NCBI RefSeq assembly: GCF_003253705.1 | Contig: NZ_QKYU01000005.1 | Coordinates: 1-64,000 of the forward strand | Origin: Humitalea rosea | Lineage (GTDB): Bacteria > Pseudomonadota > Alphaproteobacteria > Acetobacterales > Acetobacteraceae | DNA length: 64,000 nt | Direction of reading: 5' to 3' | In this document: positions 54,267 to 63,375 of the stretch, in pieces | Layout: each line of letters starts with the position of its first letter | How positions within the stretch are numbered: position 1 is the first letter of the stretch | Made by a program: the position numbers and the translations under genes | Notes under the pieces: model-generated | The model's database searches: none | Told to the model about the DNA's origin: nothing | Seen by the model: the letters and a program-made list of their open reading frames with translations, nothing else

Positions 54267-55244
54267 ATGCATACCCTCTCGCGCCGCACCCTGGCCGGGC
54301 TTTTGCTCGGCGCGGCCGCCGCCCCCTCGGCGGCCCGGGCGCAGGCGAATTTCCCGACCCGCAGCCTGCGCATGATCGCGCCCTATGCGCCTGGTGGCGG
54401 CGTCGATACCTCCGCCCGGCTGCTGGCGATGCCGATGGGGGCCGCCATGGGCCAGACCGTGATCGTGGAAAACCGCCCCGGCGCCGGCGGCTCGATCGGC
54501 GCGGCCGAGGTCGCCCGCGCGGCGCCGGATGGCTATACCGTGCTGCTCGATGCGCTGGGCCATGTGCTGAACCCGGTGCTGCAGAAGAACCTGCCCTTCG
54601 ACTACAGCACCGCCTTCACGCCGATCACCCAGTTGCTGATCTGGCCGCAGATCTTCCTCTGCTCGCCGCGCCTGCCGGTGCGGACGCTGCCGGAATTCAT
54701 CGCCTATGCGAAATCCAAGCCGGGCGAGCTGTCCTACGGCTCCTCGGGCAATGCCACGGCGGCGCATCTGGCGGCCTCGCTGCTGTTCTCCCGCGCCGAG
54801 GTGACCTTGGAACACGTGCCCTATCGCGGCGGCACGCCGGCCTTGCAGGATCTGCTGGCGGGCAATGTCGCCTGCCTCTTCGGCACCGTCGCCTCCTCGC
54901 TGCAATTCGCCAAGGAAGGCACGCTGCGCCCGCTGGCCGTCACCACCACCAGCCGCCTCGCCGCACTGCCCAACGTCCCGACCGTGGCCGAGCAGGGCTT
55001 CCCGGGCTTCGAGCTGAACGAGTGGAACGGGCTCTACGCCCCGGCCGGCCTGCCTGTGGCGCTGCGCGACCGCTGGTACAACCTGGCCAAGGCCGCTTTG
55101 GCCGACAGCAATGTCGCCGCGCGGCTGGAGGGGCTGGGCGCGATCCCGGTCGGCAGCGAGCCGGCCGCCTTCGCCGCCTTCGTCGTCGAGCAGCGGACCA
55201 AGATGCAGGCCCTGGTCACCCAGACCGGGATCGAGATCGGCTAG
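54267..55244 (+). CDS. Bug-family TTT substrate-binding protein
   Basis: 325 residues behind GAGGAACGAG. Twin-arginine-like signal MHTLSRRTLAGLLLG ending near ARAQA, then FPTRSLRMIAPYAPGGGVD and VENRPGAGGSIG, both diagnostic of Bug/TctC receptors. Isolated from any TctAB; the third such orphan in this window. Ligand unknown. Confidence 0.93.
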   Translation: MHTLSRRTLAGLLLGAAAAPSAARAQANFPTRSLRMIAPYAPGGGVDTSARLLAMPMGAAMGQTVIVENRPGAGGSIGAAEVARAAPDGYTVLLDALGHVLNPVLQKNLPFDYSTAFTPITQLLIWPQIFLCSPRLPVRTLPEFIAYAKSKPGELSYGSSGNATAAHLAASLLFSRAEVTLEHVPYRGGTPALQDLLAGNVACLFGTVASSLQFAKEGTLRPLAVTTTSRLAALPNVPTVAEQGFPGFELNEWNGLYAPAGLPVALRDRWYNLAKAALADSNVAARLEGLGAIPVGSEPAAFAAFVVEQRTKMQALVTQTGIEIG

Positions 55245-55273
55245 TCCGGCGGGTGTGACAGGGCGGGGGCCGG

Positions 55274-56596
55274 TCAGTGCAGCTTCACGACCGGCTCCGC
55301 CCGCGATGACACCAGCCCGGCCAGGGTGCGCCGCAGCGTGGGCGCCCTGCCATGCAGCGCGGTCTGGTGCATCTTGTAGAGCGAGCGGTACATCAGCCGC
55401 GCGAACAGCCCCTCGATGAACAGGCTCTTGCCGGTCAGGAAGCCCATCAGGCTGCCGACCGTGCTGTATTCGCCCAAGGACACCAGCGAGCCGAAGTCGC
55501 GATAGACGAAGGGTTCGAGCGGCTTGCCCGCCAGCAGCCGCTCGACCTGGCCGAGCATATGGCTCGCCATCTGGTGTGCCGCCTGCGCCCGCGGCGGCAC
55601 CGGCTGGGTCGAGCCCGCGCGGGGGCAGGCGCAGCAATCGCCGATCGCGAAGATCGCCGGGTCGCGGGTGGTTTGCAGGCTCTCGCCCACCACCAGCTGG
55701 TTGATGCGATTGGTCTCCAGCCCGTCGATTCCGCGCAGGAAATCCGGGGCTTTGACGCCGGCGGACCAGACCACCAGCTCGGCCGGCAGCAGGCCGCCAT
55801 CGGCCAGCACCACCCCTTCGGCGCGGACCTCGGCGACGCGGGTGTTCACGCGCAGCTCCACCCCCATCTCGGTCAGCAGCCGCAGCACCGCCTCGGAGAT
55901 GCGTTCGGGCAAAGCGGGCAGCAGGCGGGGGGCGGCCTCGACCAGGATGATGCGGATGTCGCGCTCGGGCACGATCCGGTCCAGCCCATAGGCGACCACC
56001 GCCCGCACCGTGCGGTGCAGCTCGGCGGCCAGTTCGGTGCCGGTGGCGCCGGCGCCGATGATGGCGATGTGGAGCTGCCCGGGGCGGATCGGCCCCTCCT
56101 GCGCATTGGCGCGCAGGCAGGCATTGACGAGGCGGCGGTTGAAGCGCGCGGCCTGGTCCGGCGTCTCCAGCGGGATCGCATGGGCCGCGGCCCCGGGCGT
56201 GCCGAAGTCGTTGGTGACGCTGCCGACCGCGATGATCAGCGTGTCGTAGCCGAGGCTGCCGGCCGGGGTGATCTCCCGCCCCTCCTCATCCATCGTCGCC
56301 GCGAGGTGGATTTGCCGTCGCGCGCGGTCCAGCCCGTCCATCTCGCCGAAGCGGTAGGTGAAGTGGTGCCAATGCGCCTGGGCCAGGTAGTTCAGCTCAT
56401 GCTGGGCGCGGTCCATGCTGCCGGCGGCGACCGCATGCAGCAGCGGCTTCCACAAATGGGTGCGGGCGCGTTCCACCAAAGTGACATCGGCCCGCCCGTC
56501 GCGGCCATGGGCATTGCCGAGCCGGGTCGCCAGCTCCAGCCCCGCGGCACCGCCGCCGACGATGACGATCCGATGCGCGGTGTCGGTCCTGTCCAT
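55274..56596 (-). CDS. Type II NADH:quinone oxidoreductase (NDH-2)
   Basis: 440 residues from MDRTDTAHRIVIVGGG, set by GGAGG upstream; the open frame continues for over 800 codons upstream but antisense to other genes. Two dinucleotide-binding motifs, IVGGGAAGLELATRLG and IIGAGATGTELAAEL, and the second FAD motif IFAIGDCCACP are typical of NDH-2. The C-terminal amphipathic region (FIEGLFARLMYRSLYKMHQ) anchors it to the membrane. It oxidises NADH without pumping protons. Confidence 0.92.
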   Translation of the reverse strand: MDRTDTAHRIVIVGGGAAGLELATRLGNAHGRDGRADVTLVERARTHLWKPLLHAVAAGSMDRAQHELNYLAQAHWHHFTYRFGEMDGLDRARRQIHLAATMDEEGREITPAGSLGYDTLIIAVGSVTNDFGTPGAAAHAIPLETPDQAARFNRRLVNACLRANAQEGPIRPGQLHIAIIGAGATGTELAAELHRTVRAVVAYGLDRIVPERDIRIILVEAAPRLLPALPERISEAVLRLLTEMGVELRVNTRVAEVRAEGVVLADGGLLPAELVVWSAGVKAPDFLRGIDGLETNRINQLVVGESLQTTRDPAIFAIGDCCACPRAGSTQPVPPRAQAAHQMASHMLGQVERLLAGKPLEPFVYRDFGSLVSLGEYSTVGSLMGFLTGKSLFIEGLFARLMYRSLYKMHQTALHGRAPTLRRTLAGLVSSRAEPVVKLH

Positions 56597-56722
56597 GCTC
56601 GGCCTCCGTTTTGGCCAGTCTAGGGCCGAAGCCGCCCCTGGCGTGAGGCGGACATGCCCGTGCGAGTTGACGCGGCCCCGGCCGGCCGCGCAGCCTGCGG
56701 GATAACGGGAGGAAACCACGCC

Positions 56723-57517
56723 TTGGGCGAGAACCAGATGATGCTGCGCGTGGAGACCGAGGGTGCTGTCGCGACCATCACCTTGGCGCGCCCCAAGGCG
56801 CGCAACGCGCTCTCCACCGCGATGATGGCCGCCTTGCTGGAGGCGCTGGGGGGCATCGGCGAGGACATCCGCTGCATCGTGCTGGCGGCGGAGGGCCCGG
56901 TCTTCTGCGCCGGCCATGATTTGCGCGAGATCACGGCCCATCGCGCCGATGCGGATGAAGGGGCGGGCTTCTTCGCCGCCGCCATGGAGCAATGCGCGAC
57001 GCTGATGCAGGCGATCGTCAACCAGCCGCAGCCGGTGATCGCCGCGGTGCAGGGCATGGCGACCGCCGCCGGCTGCCAGCTGGTCGCGAGCTGCGACCTC
57101 GCCATCGCCTCCACCGCCGCGCGCTTCTGCACCCCTGGTGTCGAGATCGGGCTGTTCTGCTCGACCCCCGCCGTCGCCCTCTCCCGCGCCGTGCCGCGCA
57201 AGGCGGCGATGGAGATGCTGCTGACCGCCGAGCCGATCGGCGCCGAGGCGGCGCGCGGCCTCGGCCTCGTCAACCGCGTGGTCGCGCCCGAGCGGCTGGC
57301 GGAGGACGCGGCGAGCCTGGCCGCCAGCATCGCCGCGCGCAGCGGCCTTGCGGTGCGGATGGGCAAGCGCAGCTTCAACGCCCAGATCGGCCTGCCCCTG
57401 CCGGCGGCCTATGCCACCGCCGCCGCGACCATGACCGAGAACCTGCTGGCCGAGGATGCCGCCATCGGCATCGGCGCCTTCATGGAGAAACGCGCCCCCA
57501 TCTGGCGCCATCGCTGA
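56723..57517 (+). CDS. Enoyl-CoA hydratase/isomerase family protein
   Basis: 264 residues from a TTG with GGGAGG 10 bases upstream; ATGs at 56738 and 56741 are alternatives. Crotonase oxyanion-hole motifs are GPVFCAGHDL and QGMATAAGCQLVA. The Glu/Asp positions fit a hydratase or a related enzyme (Glu in PGVEIGLFCST). It is 12 bases upstream of the acyl-CoA synthetase, so it acts on fatty or branched acyl-CoA in the same pathway. Confidence 0.9.
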   Translation: MGENQMMLRVETEGAVATITLARPKARNALSTAMMAALLEALGGIGEDIRCIVLAAEGPVFCAGHDLREITAHRADADEGAGFFAAAMEQCATLMQAIVNQPQPVIAAVQGMATAAGCQLVASCDLAIASTAARFCTPGVEIGLFCSTPAVALSRAVPRKAAMEMLLTAEPIGAEAARGLGLVNRVVAPERLAEDAASLAASIAARSGLAVRMGKRSFNAQIGLPLPAAYATAAATMTENLLAEDAAIGIGAFMEKRAPIWRHR

Positions 57518-57529
57518 AAGCCACGTCCC

Positions 57530-59146
57530 ATGACCAACCTCGCCTATGATCAGGACCTGGACCGCAACCCGGCGAACCACCAGCCGCTGACCCCGCTGCT
57601 GCATCTGGAACGGGCCGCGCAGACCCATCCGCTGCATACGGCGGTGGTCCACAACGGGGTGAAGACGGATTACCGGACCCTGCGGGACCGCTGCGTGCGG
57701 CTCGCCTCGGCGCTGGCGGCGCGCGGGCTGGGGCGGGGGGATACGGTCGCGGCGCTGCTGCCGAACATCCCGGCGATGCTGGAATCGCATTACGGCGTGC
57801 CGATGGCCGGCTGCGTGCTGAACACCATCAACACAAGGCTGGATGCCGATACCATCGCCTATATCCTCGACCATGGCGAAGCCCAGGCGATCATCGTCGA
57901 TCGCGAATTTTGGCCCGTGCTGCGGGAGGCGCTGACCATCGCCAAGGCGCGGCCCCTGGTCATCGAGGTCGATGACGGTGTCGGCGCGCCCATCCCGGAC
58001 GCCATCGGCTATGAGGCGTTCCTGGCCTCGGGCGACCCGGCGTTCGACTGGCCGATGCCGCGCGACGAATGGGATGCGATCAGCCTGAACTACACCAGCG
58101 GCACCACGGGGCGGCCCAAGGGCGTCGTCTATCACCATCGCGGCGCCTATCTGCTGGCGATGGGCAATGTGCTGGCCGCCGATATCCGCCGGCATCCGGT
58201 CTATCTCTGGACGCTGCCGATGTTTCATTGCAACGGCTGGTGCTTCCCCTGGACCATCTGCGCGGTGTCGGGAACCCATGTCTGCCTGCGCGCGGTGCGC
58301 GGCCCGGTGATGTGGAAGCTGATGGGCGAACATGGCGTGACGCTGATGTGCGGCGCGCCCGTGGTGATGGCGACCTTGCTGGACACGCCTGAAGACTCCC
58401 GCGCCCCGCTGACCGAAAAAGTTCGCTTCACCACCGCCGGCGCCCCCCCGCCCGAGGCGGTGCTGGCACGCATGGCCGCAGCCGGCTTCGAGGTCTGCCA
58501 CGTCTATGGGCTGACCGAATGCTACGGCCCCGCCGTCGTCAACGAATGGCATCGGGACTGGGACGACCTGCCGGCGCATGAGCAGGCCGCGCGCATGGCG
58601 CGCCAGGGCGTGCGCTACCCGGTGCTGGAGGCGCTGGATGTGAAGGACCCGATCACCTTCGACTCCGTCCCCGCCGATGGCATCACGATGGGTGAGGTGA
58701 TGATGCGCGGCAACGTCGTCAGCAAAGGCTATTTCAAGGACCCCGCGGCGACCCAGAAGGCCTTCGAGCATGGCTGGTTCCACACCGGGGATCTGGCCGT
58801 GAAGCACACCGACCAGACCATCCAGCTCCGCGACCGCAGCAAGGACATCATCATCTCCGGCGGCGAGAACATCAGCAGCATCGAGGTCGAGGACGCGCTC
58901 TACAAACACCCCGCCGTGGCGCTCGCCGCCGTGGTGGCGCAGCAGGACGACAAATGGGGCGAGGTGCCCTGCGCCTTCATCGAGTTGAAGCCGGGGATGT
59001 CGGCGACCGAGGCCGAACTGATCGCCTGGTGCCGCCAGCATATGGCCAGCTTCAAGGCGCCCAAGCGGATCGTGTTTTCGGAACTGCCGCGCACCAGCAC
59101 GGGCAAGATCCAGAAACACATCCTGCGGGCCTCAATCAAGGCGTGA
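57530..59146 (+). CDS. Acyl-CoA synthetase (AlkK-like AMP-dependent ligase)
   Basis: 538 residues. ANL superfamily motifs are YTSGTTGRPKG (P-loop), YGLTECYGP and HTGDLAV followed by RDRSKDIIISGGENIS. The catalytic Lys is in STGKIQKHIL near the end. It activates medium- or long-chain acids with ATP and CoA. Paired with the enoyl-CoA hydratase upstream; ETF-QO elsewhere in the window would take the electrons of beta-oxidation. Confidence 0.94.
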   Translation: MTNLAYDQDLDRNPANHQPLTPLLHLERAAQTHPLHTAVVHNGVKTDYRTLRDRCVRLASALAARGLGRGDTVAALLPNIPAMLESHYGVPMAGCVLNTINTRLDADTIAYILDHGEAQAIIVDREFWPVLREALTIAKARPLVIEVDDGVGAPIPDAIGYEAFLASGDPAFDWPMPRDEWDAISLNYTSGTTGRPKGVVYHHRGAYLLAMGNVLAADIRRHPVYLWTLPMFHCNGWCFPWTICAVSGTHVCLRAVRGPVMWKLMGEHGVTLMCGAPVVMATLLDTPEDSRAPLTEKVRFTTAGAPPPEAVLARMAAAGFEVCHVYGLTECYGPAVVNEWHRDWDDLPAHEQAARMARQGVRYPVLEALDVKDPITFDSVPADGITMGEVMMRGNVVSKGYFKDPAATQKAFEHGWFHTGDLAVKHTDQTIQLRDRSKDIIISGGENISSIEVEDALYKHPAVALAAVVAQQDDKWGEVPCAFIELKPGMSATEAELIAWCRQHMASFKAPKRIVFSELPRTSTGKIQKHILRASIKA

Positions 59147-59187
59147 CCCCGCATTGACGCATGGGGGCGCGCGCCGCAGGTAGCGGC

Positions 59188-60057
59188 ATGACACCCCGCT
59201 GGATCGGCCTGCTCTGCCTGTTGGCGACCGCATTGGGCTGGGGCCTCAACTGGCCGGCGATGAAGCTGCTGTTGCAGGAATGGCCGCCGCTGTTCTCACG
59301 CGGGGTCGCCGGCGTCGTCGCCTGCGGCCTGCTCGCGCTGATCGCGCGGCATCGCGGCGAACGGCTGAGCCTGCCCCCCCGCGCGAGGCTCCGGCTGGTG
59401 ATCGCCACCTTCACCAATGTCATCGCCTGGATGGGGCTTTCCACCATGTCGATGCGCTGGGTCAGCGTCAGCGAGGGCGCGCTGCTGGTCTATTCCATGC
59501 CGCTCTGGGCCATGATCCTCGCCTGGCCCTTGCGCGGCACCCGCCCCACGGCGCGCGGCTTCGTGGCGCTGATGCTGGGGCTGGCCGGCATCGGCGTGCT
59601 GCTCGCGGGGCAGGGGATCGCGCTGGATGCGGGCAAGCTTGTGGGCATCGGCCTCGCCCTGGGGGCGGCGGTGTGCTTCGCGCTCGGCACCATCCTGAAC
59701 GGCGGGGCGCTGCCGGTGCCGCCGGTGGCCCTTGTCGCCTGGCAGGTCGGGCTGGGCTGCGCGCCGATGCTGCTGCTGGGCCTGGCTTTCGAGCACCCGG
59801 ATTTCGCCGCGCTGACGCCGATCGGCGGCGCGGTGCTGGTCTATATGACGCTGGTGCCGATGGGGGCCTGCTACCTCACCTGGTTCGCGGCGCTGCGGCA
59901 TCTGCCGCCGGCGGTGGCGGCGACGGGGATGCTGCTGGTGCCGCTGGTGGGGGTGGTTTCGGCGGCGCTGATGCTCGGCGAACCGCTGGGCCTGCGGGAG
60001 GCGGCGGCGATCGCGCTGACGCTCGGCGGCGTGGGGCTGGCCTTGCGGAAGGGCTGA
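59188..60057 (+). CDS. DMT-superfamily (EamA) transporter
   Basis: 289 residues from the ATG at 59188 with AGGTAG upstream. Ten membrane helices in two EamA repeats; the first opens with TALGWGLNWPAMKLLL, the second with VCFALGTILNGG. Such proteins export amino acids or other metabolites; the substrate is not indicated. It lies 41 bases after the acyl-CoA synthetase. Confidence 0.9.
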   Translation: MTPRWIGLLCLLATALGWGLNWPAMKLLLQEWPPLFSRGVAGVVACGLLALIARHRGERLSLPPRARLRLVIATFTNVIAWMGLSTMSMRWVSVSEGALLVYSMPLWAMILAWPLRGTRPTARGFVALMLGLAGIGVLLAGQGIALDAGKLVGIGLALGAAVCFALGTILNGGALPVPPVALVAWQVGLGCAPMLLLGLAFEHPDFAALTPIGGAVLVYMTLVPMGACYLTWFAALRHLPPAVAATGMLLVPLVGVVSAALMLGEPLGLREAAAIALTLGGVGLALRKG

Positions 60058-60266
60058 GCCCCCGCCGCCCGGCGCCTGTGACCGGCCGGACAGTTGGATC
60101 ACCCCGAACCGCATCTTCCACGAGATCGTGGTGGCGAAGCTGCGGCGGGAGCGGTCGTCCGAGCCGACCAGCGGTCCGGAGACGCCCCCGAGTTGCAGGC
60201 TGCCCTCCAGGTGATGGGCGCCGTTCGTAACGATTCCCGACGCGGCGCCGCGGCCCGGCCAGGGGC

Positions 60267-61415
60267 TCAGCCCGGCCGCTTGCCCGGCGGGAAGGCGCTG
60301 GCCTTGCCGCGCGTGATGCCGCCATTCGCCTCCACGATCGGGTCCTGCAGCAGGATCGTGCTCGGCCCGCGCAGATCGTCGAGCGCGATGGTGCCGAGGG
60401 TGAAATCCGCGATGTAGTTCGCGTAGCTTTCCGCATTGGTCAGCCGCTGCGCCGAGGTCAGCCGCTCATAGGCCGGGTCGGTGGTATAGGCATGGTCCAC
60501 GATCGGCCGCGCCTCGGGCCGGTCGCCGACGAAATGCGCCAGTTCATGCAGCGAGGTGTGGAAGAACAGCCCGTCGGTGCCGCCATCCATGCCTTCGCAG
60601 AAATAGATGCTGTCCTCGCGCAGCCCGTGGTCGATGCGCCCGCCATTGTGGAACCCGCCGAAGAAGGCGAAGGCGATCCAGTCGGCGTGCTGCGGATGAT
60701 GCGGCCGCGCATCATAGATCGCGGCGCCGAAGACCACGCCGCCGGTGATGCTGGTGCCGCGCGCATAGATGGTGATCATCGAGCGCAGGATGTTCCGCAC
60801 CCCCGCCAGCGGCGCGAGGCCCTGGCGGCGCTGGGCGGGGGCCAGGCCGAAGTGCTTGGCGAAGACCAGCCAGGCGCCCTCGCCCGCGGTTTGCAGGGAG
60901 GGCATGCCACCGGCCTCGCGGGTGCAGAAATCCTCCGCCTCCTGCAACCGCAGCATGGCGCGTTGCAGGGCGGATTTCACGCGCGGGATCTGGGCGGTGG
61001 CGCGGCCGATGCGCAGCGTCTCCTGCGGGGTGCGGCCGGTGCCGGCCGCACCGGGCGTGCCGCCGGGCGCGGTCTGGCCGCCGACATTGGGCTGGCTCGC
61101 CTGCAGATGCTGGAGTGTCTGCTTGCCCGGATCGACCCGACCATCGGACCAGCCGAGCCGCGCCTTCTGGAAGCGGGAGATCGCGTTGATGGTGCGGGGG
61201 CCGATCAGCCCATCCTCCGCCAGCCGTTGCAGCGGGCCGCCGGCGCTGGCCGCGACGCCGTTCAGCAGATGCTGGATGGTGCGGACGTCATCGGCCTTGT
61301 TGCGCCCGCCGAGGCCGACCGAGGCGCTGATGACCGATGCCCCCTCCGCATCGGGCATTTCGCAGATCTGGCAGCCGCGCAGCGTCATCGCGCGGACGAG
61401 GAGGGGTTTGCTCAT
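60267..61415 (-). CDS. Peptidoglycan-binding domain fused to Lys-MEP-like metallopeptidase
   Basis: 382 residues from MSKPLLVRAM; no ribosome binding site is seen. Residues about 35-100 are a PG_binding_1-like domain (DDVRTIQHLLNGV, DGLIGPRTINAISRFQ). A Gly/Thr/Pro linker leads to a C-terminal domain with HELAHFVGD and NAESYANYIAD, which matches aspzincin/lysine-specific metallo-endopeptidases (zinc from HExxH and Asp). There is no signal peptide, so secretion by a non-Sec route or cytosolic storage is possible. Confidence 0.75.
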   Translation of the reverse strand: MSKPLLVRAMTLRGCQICEMPDAEGASVISASVGLGGRNKADDVRTIQHLLNGVAASAGGPLQRLAEDGLIGPRTINAISRFQKARLGWSDGRVDPGKQTLQHLQASQPNVGGQTAPGGTPGAAGTGRTPQETLRIGRATAQIPRVKSALQRAMLRLQEAEDFCTREAGGMPSLQTAGEGAWLVFAKHFGLAPAQRRQGLAPLAGVRNILRSMITIYARGTSITGGVVFGAAIYDARPHHPQHADWIAFAFFGGFHNGGRIDHGLREDSIYFCEGMDGGTDGLFFHTSLHELAHFVGDRPEARPIVDHAYTTDPAYERLTSAQRLTNAESYANYIADFTLGTIALDDLRGPSTILLQDPIVEANGGITRGKASAFPPGKRPG

Positions 61416-61478
61416 GGGTAGGGGCGGCCTTGTCGCGGGGACAGGCCTATGCTGCCCCCGCAACGTTACGCCGCCAAA

Positions 61479-61497
61479 GCACCTCATTGCGAGGTGC
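61479..61497. repeat. Hairpin, 7-bp arms
   Basis: gcacctc and gaggtgc flank the loop attgc. It is 60 bases upstream of the metallopeptidase start on the other strand. Confidence 0.5.
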
Positions 61498-61513
61498 GGA
61501 TTGTCGCCGCCGA

Positions 61514-61537
61514 CCAAGCGCCATCACTGGCGCTTGG
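61514..61537. repeat. Perfect hairpin, 10-bp arms
   Basis: ccaagcgcca and tggcgcttgg are perfectly complementary around a 4-base loop (tcac). Confidence 0.6.
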
Positions 61538-61806
61538 AAGATATCCGGGCTGGACCCTATCGCTTCTTTCTGCCAGGGCCAGTCCGAAACGGCCACGCCT
61601 TAAGGCCGTAGTCATGGGCGTCGTAAACAATGCCCGTCCGGTGATCTGTTCGAAATCGACGAAACGCGGTTGCACTGGGGGGGGTAGGCACAGCCATTGT
61701 CATGGGTCCTTTCGAGACGTTTGGCCCATGTCAAGCTTTACGGATCGACTAAACCCAGGCATTCTCCGCCCGGAGCGCGAACTCCACCGTAAAGAGGTTG
61801 ACAAGA

Positions 61807-61848
61807 GCCCCTTTTCCGGAAAGGGGGCGAGGGGGGCCAACCCCTCGC
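61807..61848. repeat. Two adjoining hairpins
   Basis: A 22-base near-palindrome (gccccttttcc/ggaaagggggc, one mismatch, 61807-61828) touches a perfect 8-bp hairpin (gcgagggg/cccctcgc, 61827-61848). Confidence 0.55.
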
Positions 61849-62097
61849 CTCCGTTACCGAAGCACGCACAATACCTCATGGACGTGGGTGGGGTACAGTA
61901 CCGGCGTAGGCGCCCCTCCTGTCGAGTGGGTGCAGCAGGCTGGTTTTCTGCGCTCCGGCGGCCAGAAAAGTGAGGAAAACCCTCGTGTGTTCTCTTTTTG
62001 TTTGGACTTCTTCGTGGCGATTTCTGGGCTCGCCGACTCGGGGAGAAAAGCCGGTCGGAACGCGGCTTTCGATTCGGTTTAACTGCCGGCCGATGCT

Positions 62098-62139
62098 GGT
62101 TCCCTTTGGCCGTCTGGATTGTGTTTGCTAAAGGGAACC
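62098..62139. repeat. Perfect 10-bp inverted repeat with 22-base loop
   Basis: ggttcccttt (62098-62107) and aaagggaacc (62130-62139). It lies 53 bases past the aminotransferase stop on the minus strand and could be its terminator or the end of a mobile element. Confidence 0.5.
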
Positions 62140-62191
62140 TAATTTAAGAGCGCAATGAAGTTGATCTTCGTGATTTCTTCTCAACCATAAG

Positions 62192-63307
62192 TTACGCCGC
62201 GGCGCGGCGCCCCACGCCCATCTCCTCCAGCACCGCCGCCATCTCCGCCAGGGCGAAGCGGATATCCGCCTCCCCGATCGCGCCGATGCAGCCGATCCGC
62301 ATGGTGGGCGCGCGGGTGGTGAAGAAATTGCTGATGATGACGCCGCGCGCCTTCATCGCCTTGAGGAAGCGGCCGAAATCCCAGGCGGGATCGGCGGGCT
62401 GGTGGACGTTGACGATGATCGGCCCCTGGTGCTCGCGCGCCACGTAAGGCGTGAAGCCGAGGTCGATCAGCCCGTCGTAGAGCACATCCGCATTGCGCCG
62501 ATACCGCGCGAGCCGCGCCGGCTGCCCGCCCTCCGCATCATACAGATCCATCGCCACGCCGAAGGCCCGCAGCGCCTGCACCGCCGGGGTGAAGCGGAAG
62601 GAGCCCCAGCCGTTCTGCAACGCGTGGTCATAGACATCCGCGAGGTCCATGACCCAGGAGCCGGCATTGCCGCGCGCGGCCTCCAGCGCCCCGATCGGGG
62701 CCACGGCGAAGCCGAAGCCCGGCATCCCCTCCAGGCATTTGTTGGAGGTGAAGACGACGACATCGCATTCCGGATGCTCGGACATGCGGAAGGGCAGGGC
62801 GCCGAAGCCCGAGACCGCGTCGCAGATCATCCGCCGCCCGGCCGCCGCGATCACGGGGCCGAGGATATTGGGATCGTTCACGATGCCGCTGCCGGTCTCG
62901 CTGACCACCAGCGCGACGTGGCGCACATCCGGGTTCTGCGCCAGCGCCTCGGCCAGGCGCTCGGGCGGCATCGGCGCGTTGTCGGGGCCGGGGAGGGAGA
63001 CGACGATGCGCCCCGCCTCGGTCGCGAGGCGCGCGAGGCGGTCGGCATAGCCGCCATTGCGCACCACCAGCAGCTTCTCGCCCGCCTTCACGAAGGTGCG
63101 GATCGCGGCCTCGACCACCATATGGCCGCAGCCGGGCAAGGGCAGGGAAACATGCTGGCCCTCGATCCCGCCGGCGATGGCGGTGATGCGCGGGCGCATG
63201 GCGGCGTATTCGGCGCGGAACTCGTCGTCCCAGGGCGCGATGTCGTCGGCCATGACGGCACGGACCTTGGGCGAGGTCTGAACGGGGCCGGGGATCAGCA
63301 GAAGCAT
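62192..63307 (-). CDS. Class V aminotransferase, 2-aminoethylphosphonate-pyruvate transaminase-like
   Basis: 371 residues from MLLLIPGPVQTSPKV. The PLP lysine lies in FTSNKCLEGMPGFGF, very like PhnW; a conserved CDAVSGFGALP provides the Asp that binds the pyridine ring. It would convert 2-aminoethylphosphonate to phosphonoacetaldehyde, or act as an alanine-glyoxylate type enzyme. No phnX or phosphonate transporter is in the window, so the substrate is not settled. No clear ribosome binding site. Confidence 0.82.
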   Translation of the reverse strand: MLLLIPGPVQTSPKVRAVMADDIAPWDDEFRAEYAAMRPRITAIAGGIEGQHVSLPLPGCGHMVVEAAIRTFVKAGEKLLVVRNGGYADRLARLATEAGRIVVSLPGPDNAPMPPERLAEALAQNPDVRHVALVVSETGSGIVNDPNILGPVIAAAGRRMICDAVSGFGALPFRMSEHPECDVVVFTSNKCLEGMPGFGFAVAPIGALEAARGNAGSWVMDLADVYDHALQNGWGSFRFTPAVQALRAFGVAMDLYDAEGGQPARLARYRRNADVLYDGLIDLGFTPYVAREHQGPIIVNVHQPADPAWDFGRFLKAMKARGVIISNFFTTRAPTMRIGCIGAIGEADIRFALAEMAAVLEEMGVGRRAAA

Positions 63308-63375
63308 GGGGGAACAGGTCCGAATGAGGTGGAATGCTTGTCGCACCGGCGGGCGGCGGCCTCAAGCGATCAGGC

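Larger units (their letters stand above)
61416..62191. other. Long non-coding region with several inverted repeats
   Basis: 776 bases, AT-richer than the average, with no convincing gene on either strand: the open frames here lack codon bias, ribosome binding sites and family motifs. It contains at least five inverted repeats (see separate entries). No tRNA was recognised. It may be a decayed mobile region or carry a small RNA. Confidence 0.5.

Noticed and set aside
56597-59119. Upstream extension of the NDH-2 frame to 1281 codons
   Set aside because: The extension is antisense to the enoyl-CoA hydratase and acyl-CoA synthetase genes; GGAGG and an FAD motif fix the start at 56596.
60058-60266. 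Possible coding remnant after the DMT transporter (ITPNRIFHEIVVAKLRR in one frame)
   Set aside because: Too short, no homologue recognised and no start; treated as spacer.
61449-61973. Open frame of 174 codons in the non-coding region
   Set aside because: It runs through three hairpins, has no ribosome binding site and an irregular composition (many Arg, Pro, Ser, Cys); no family motif.
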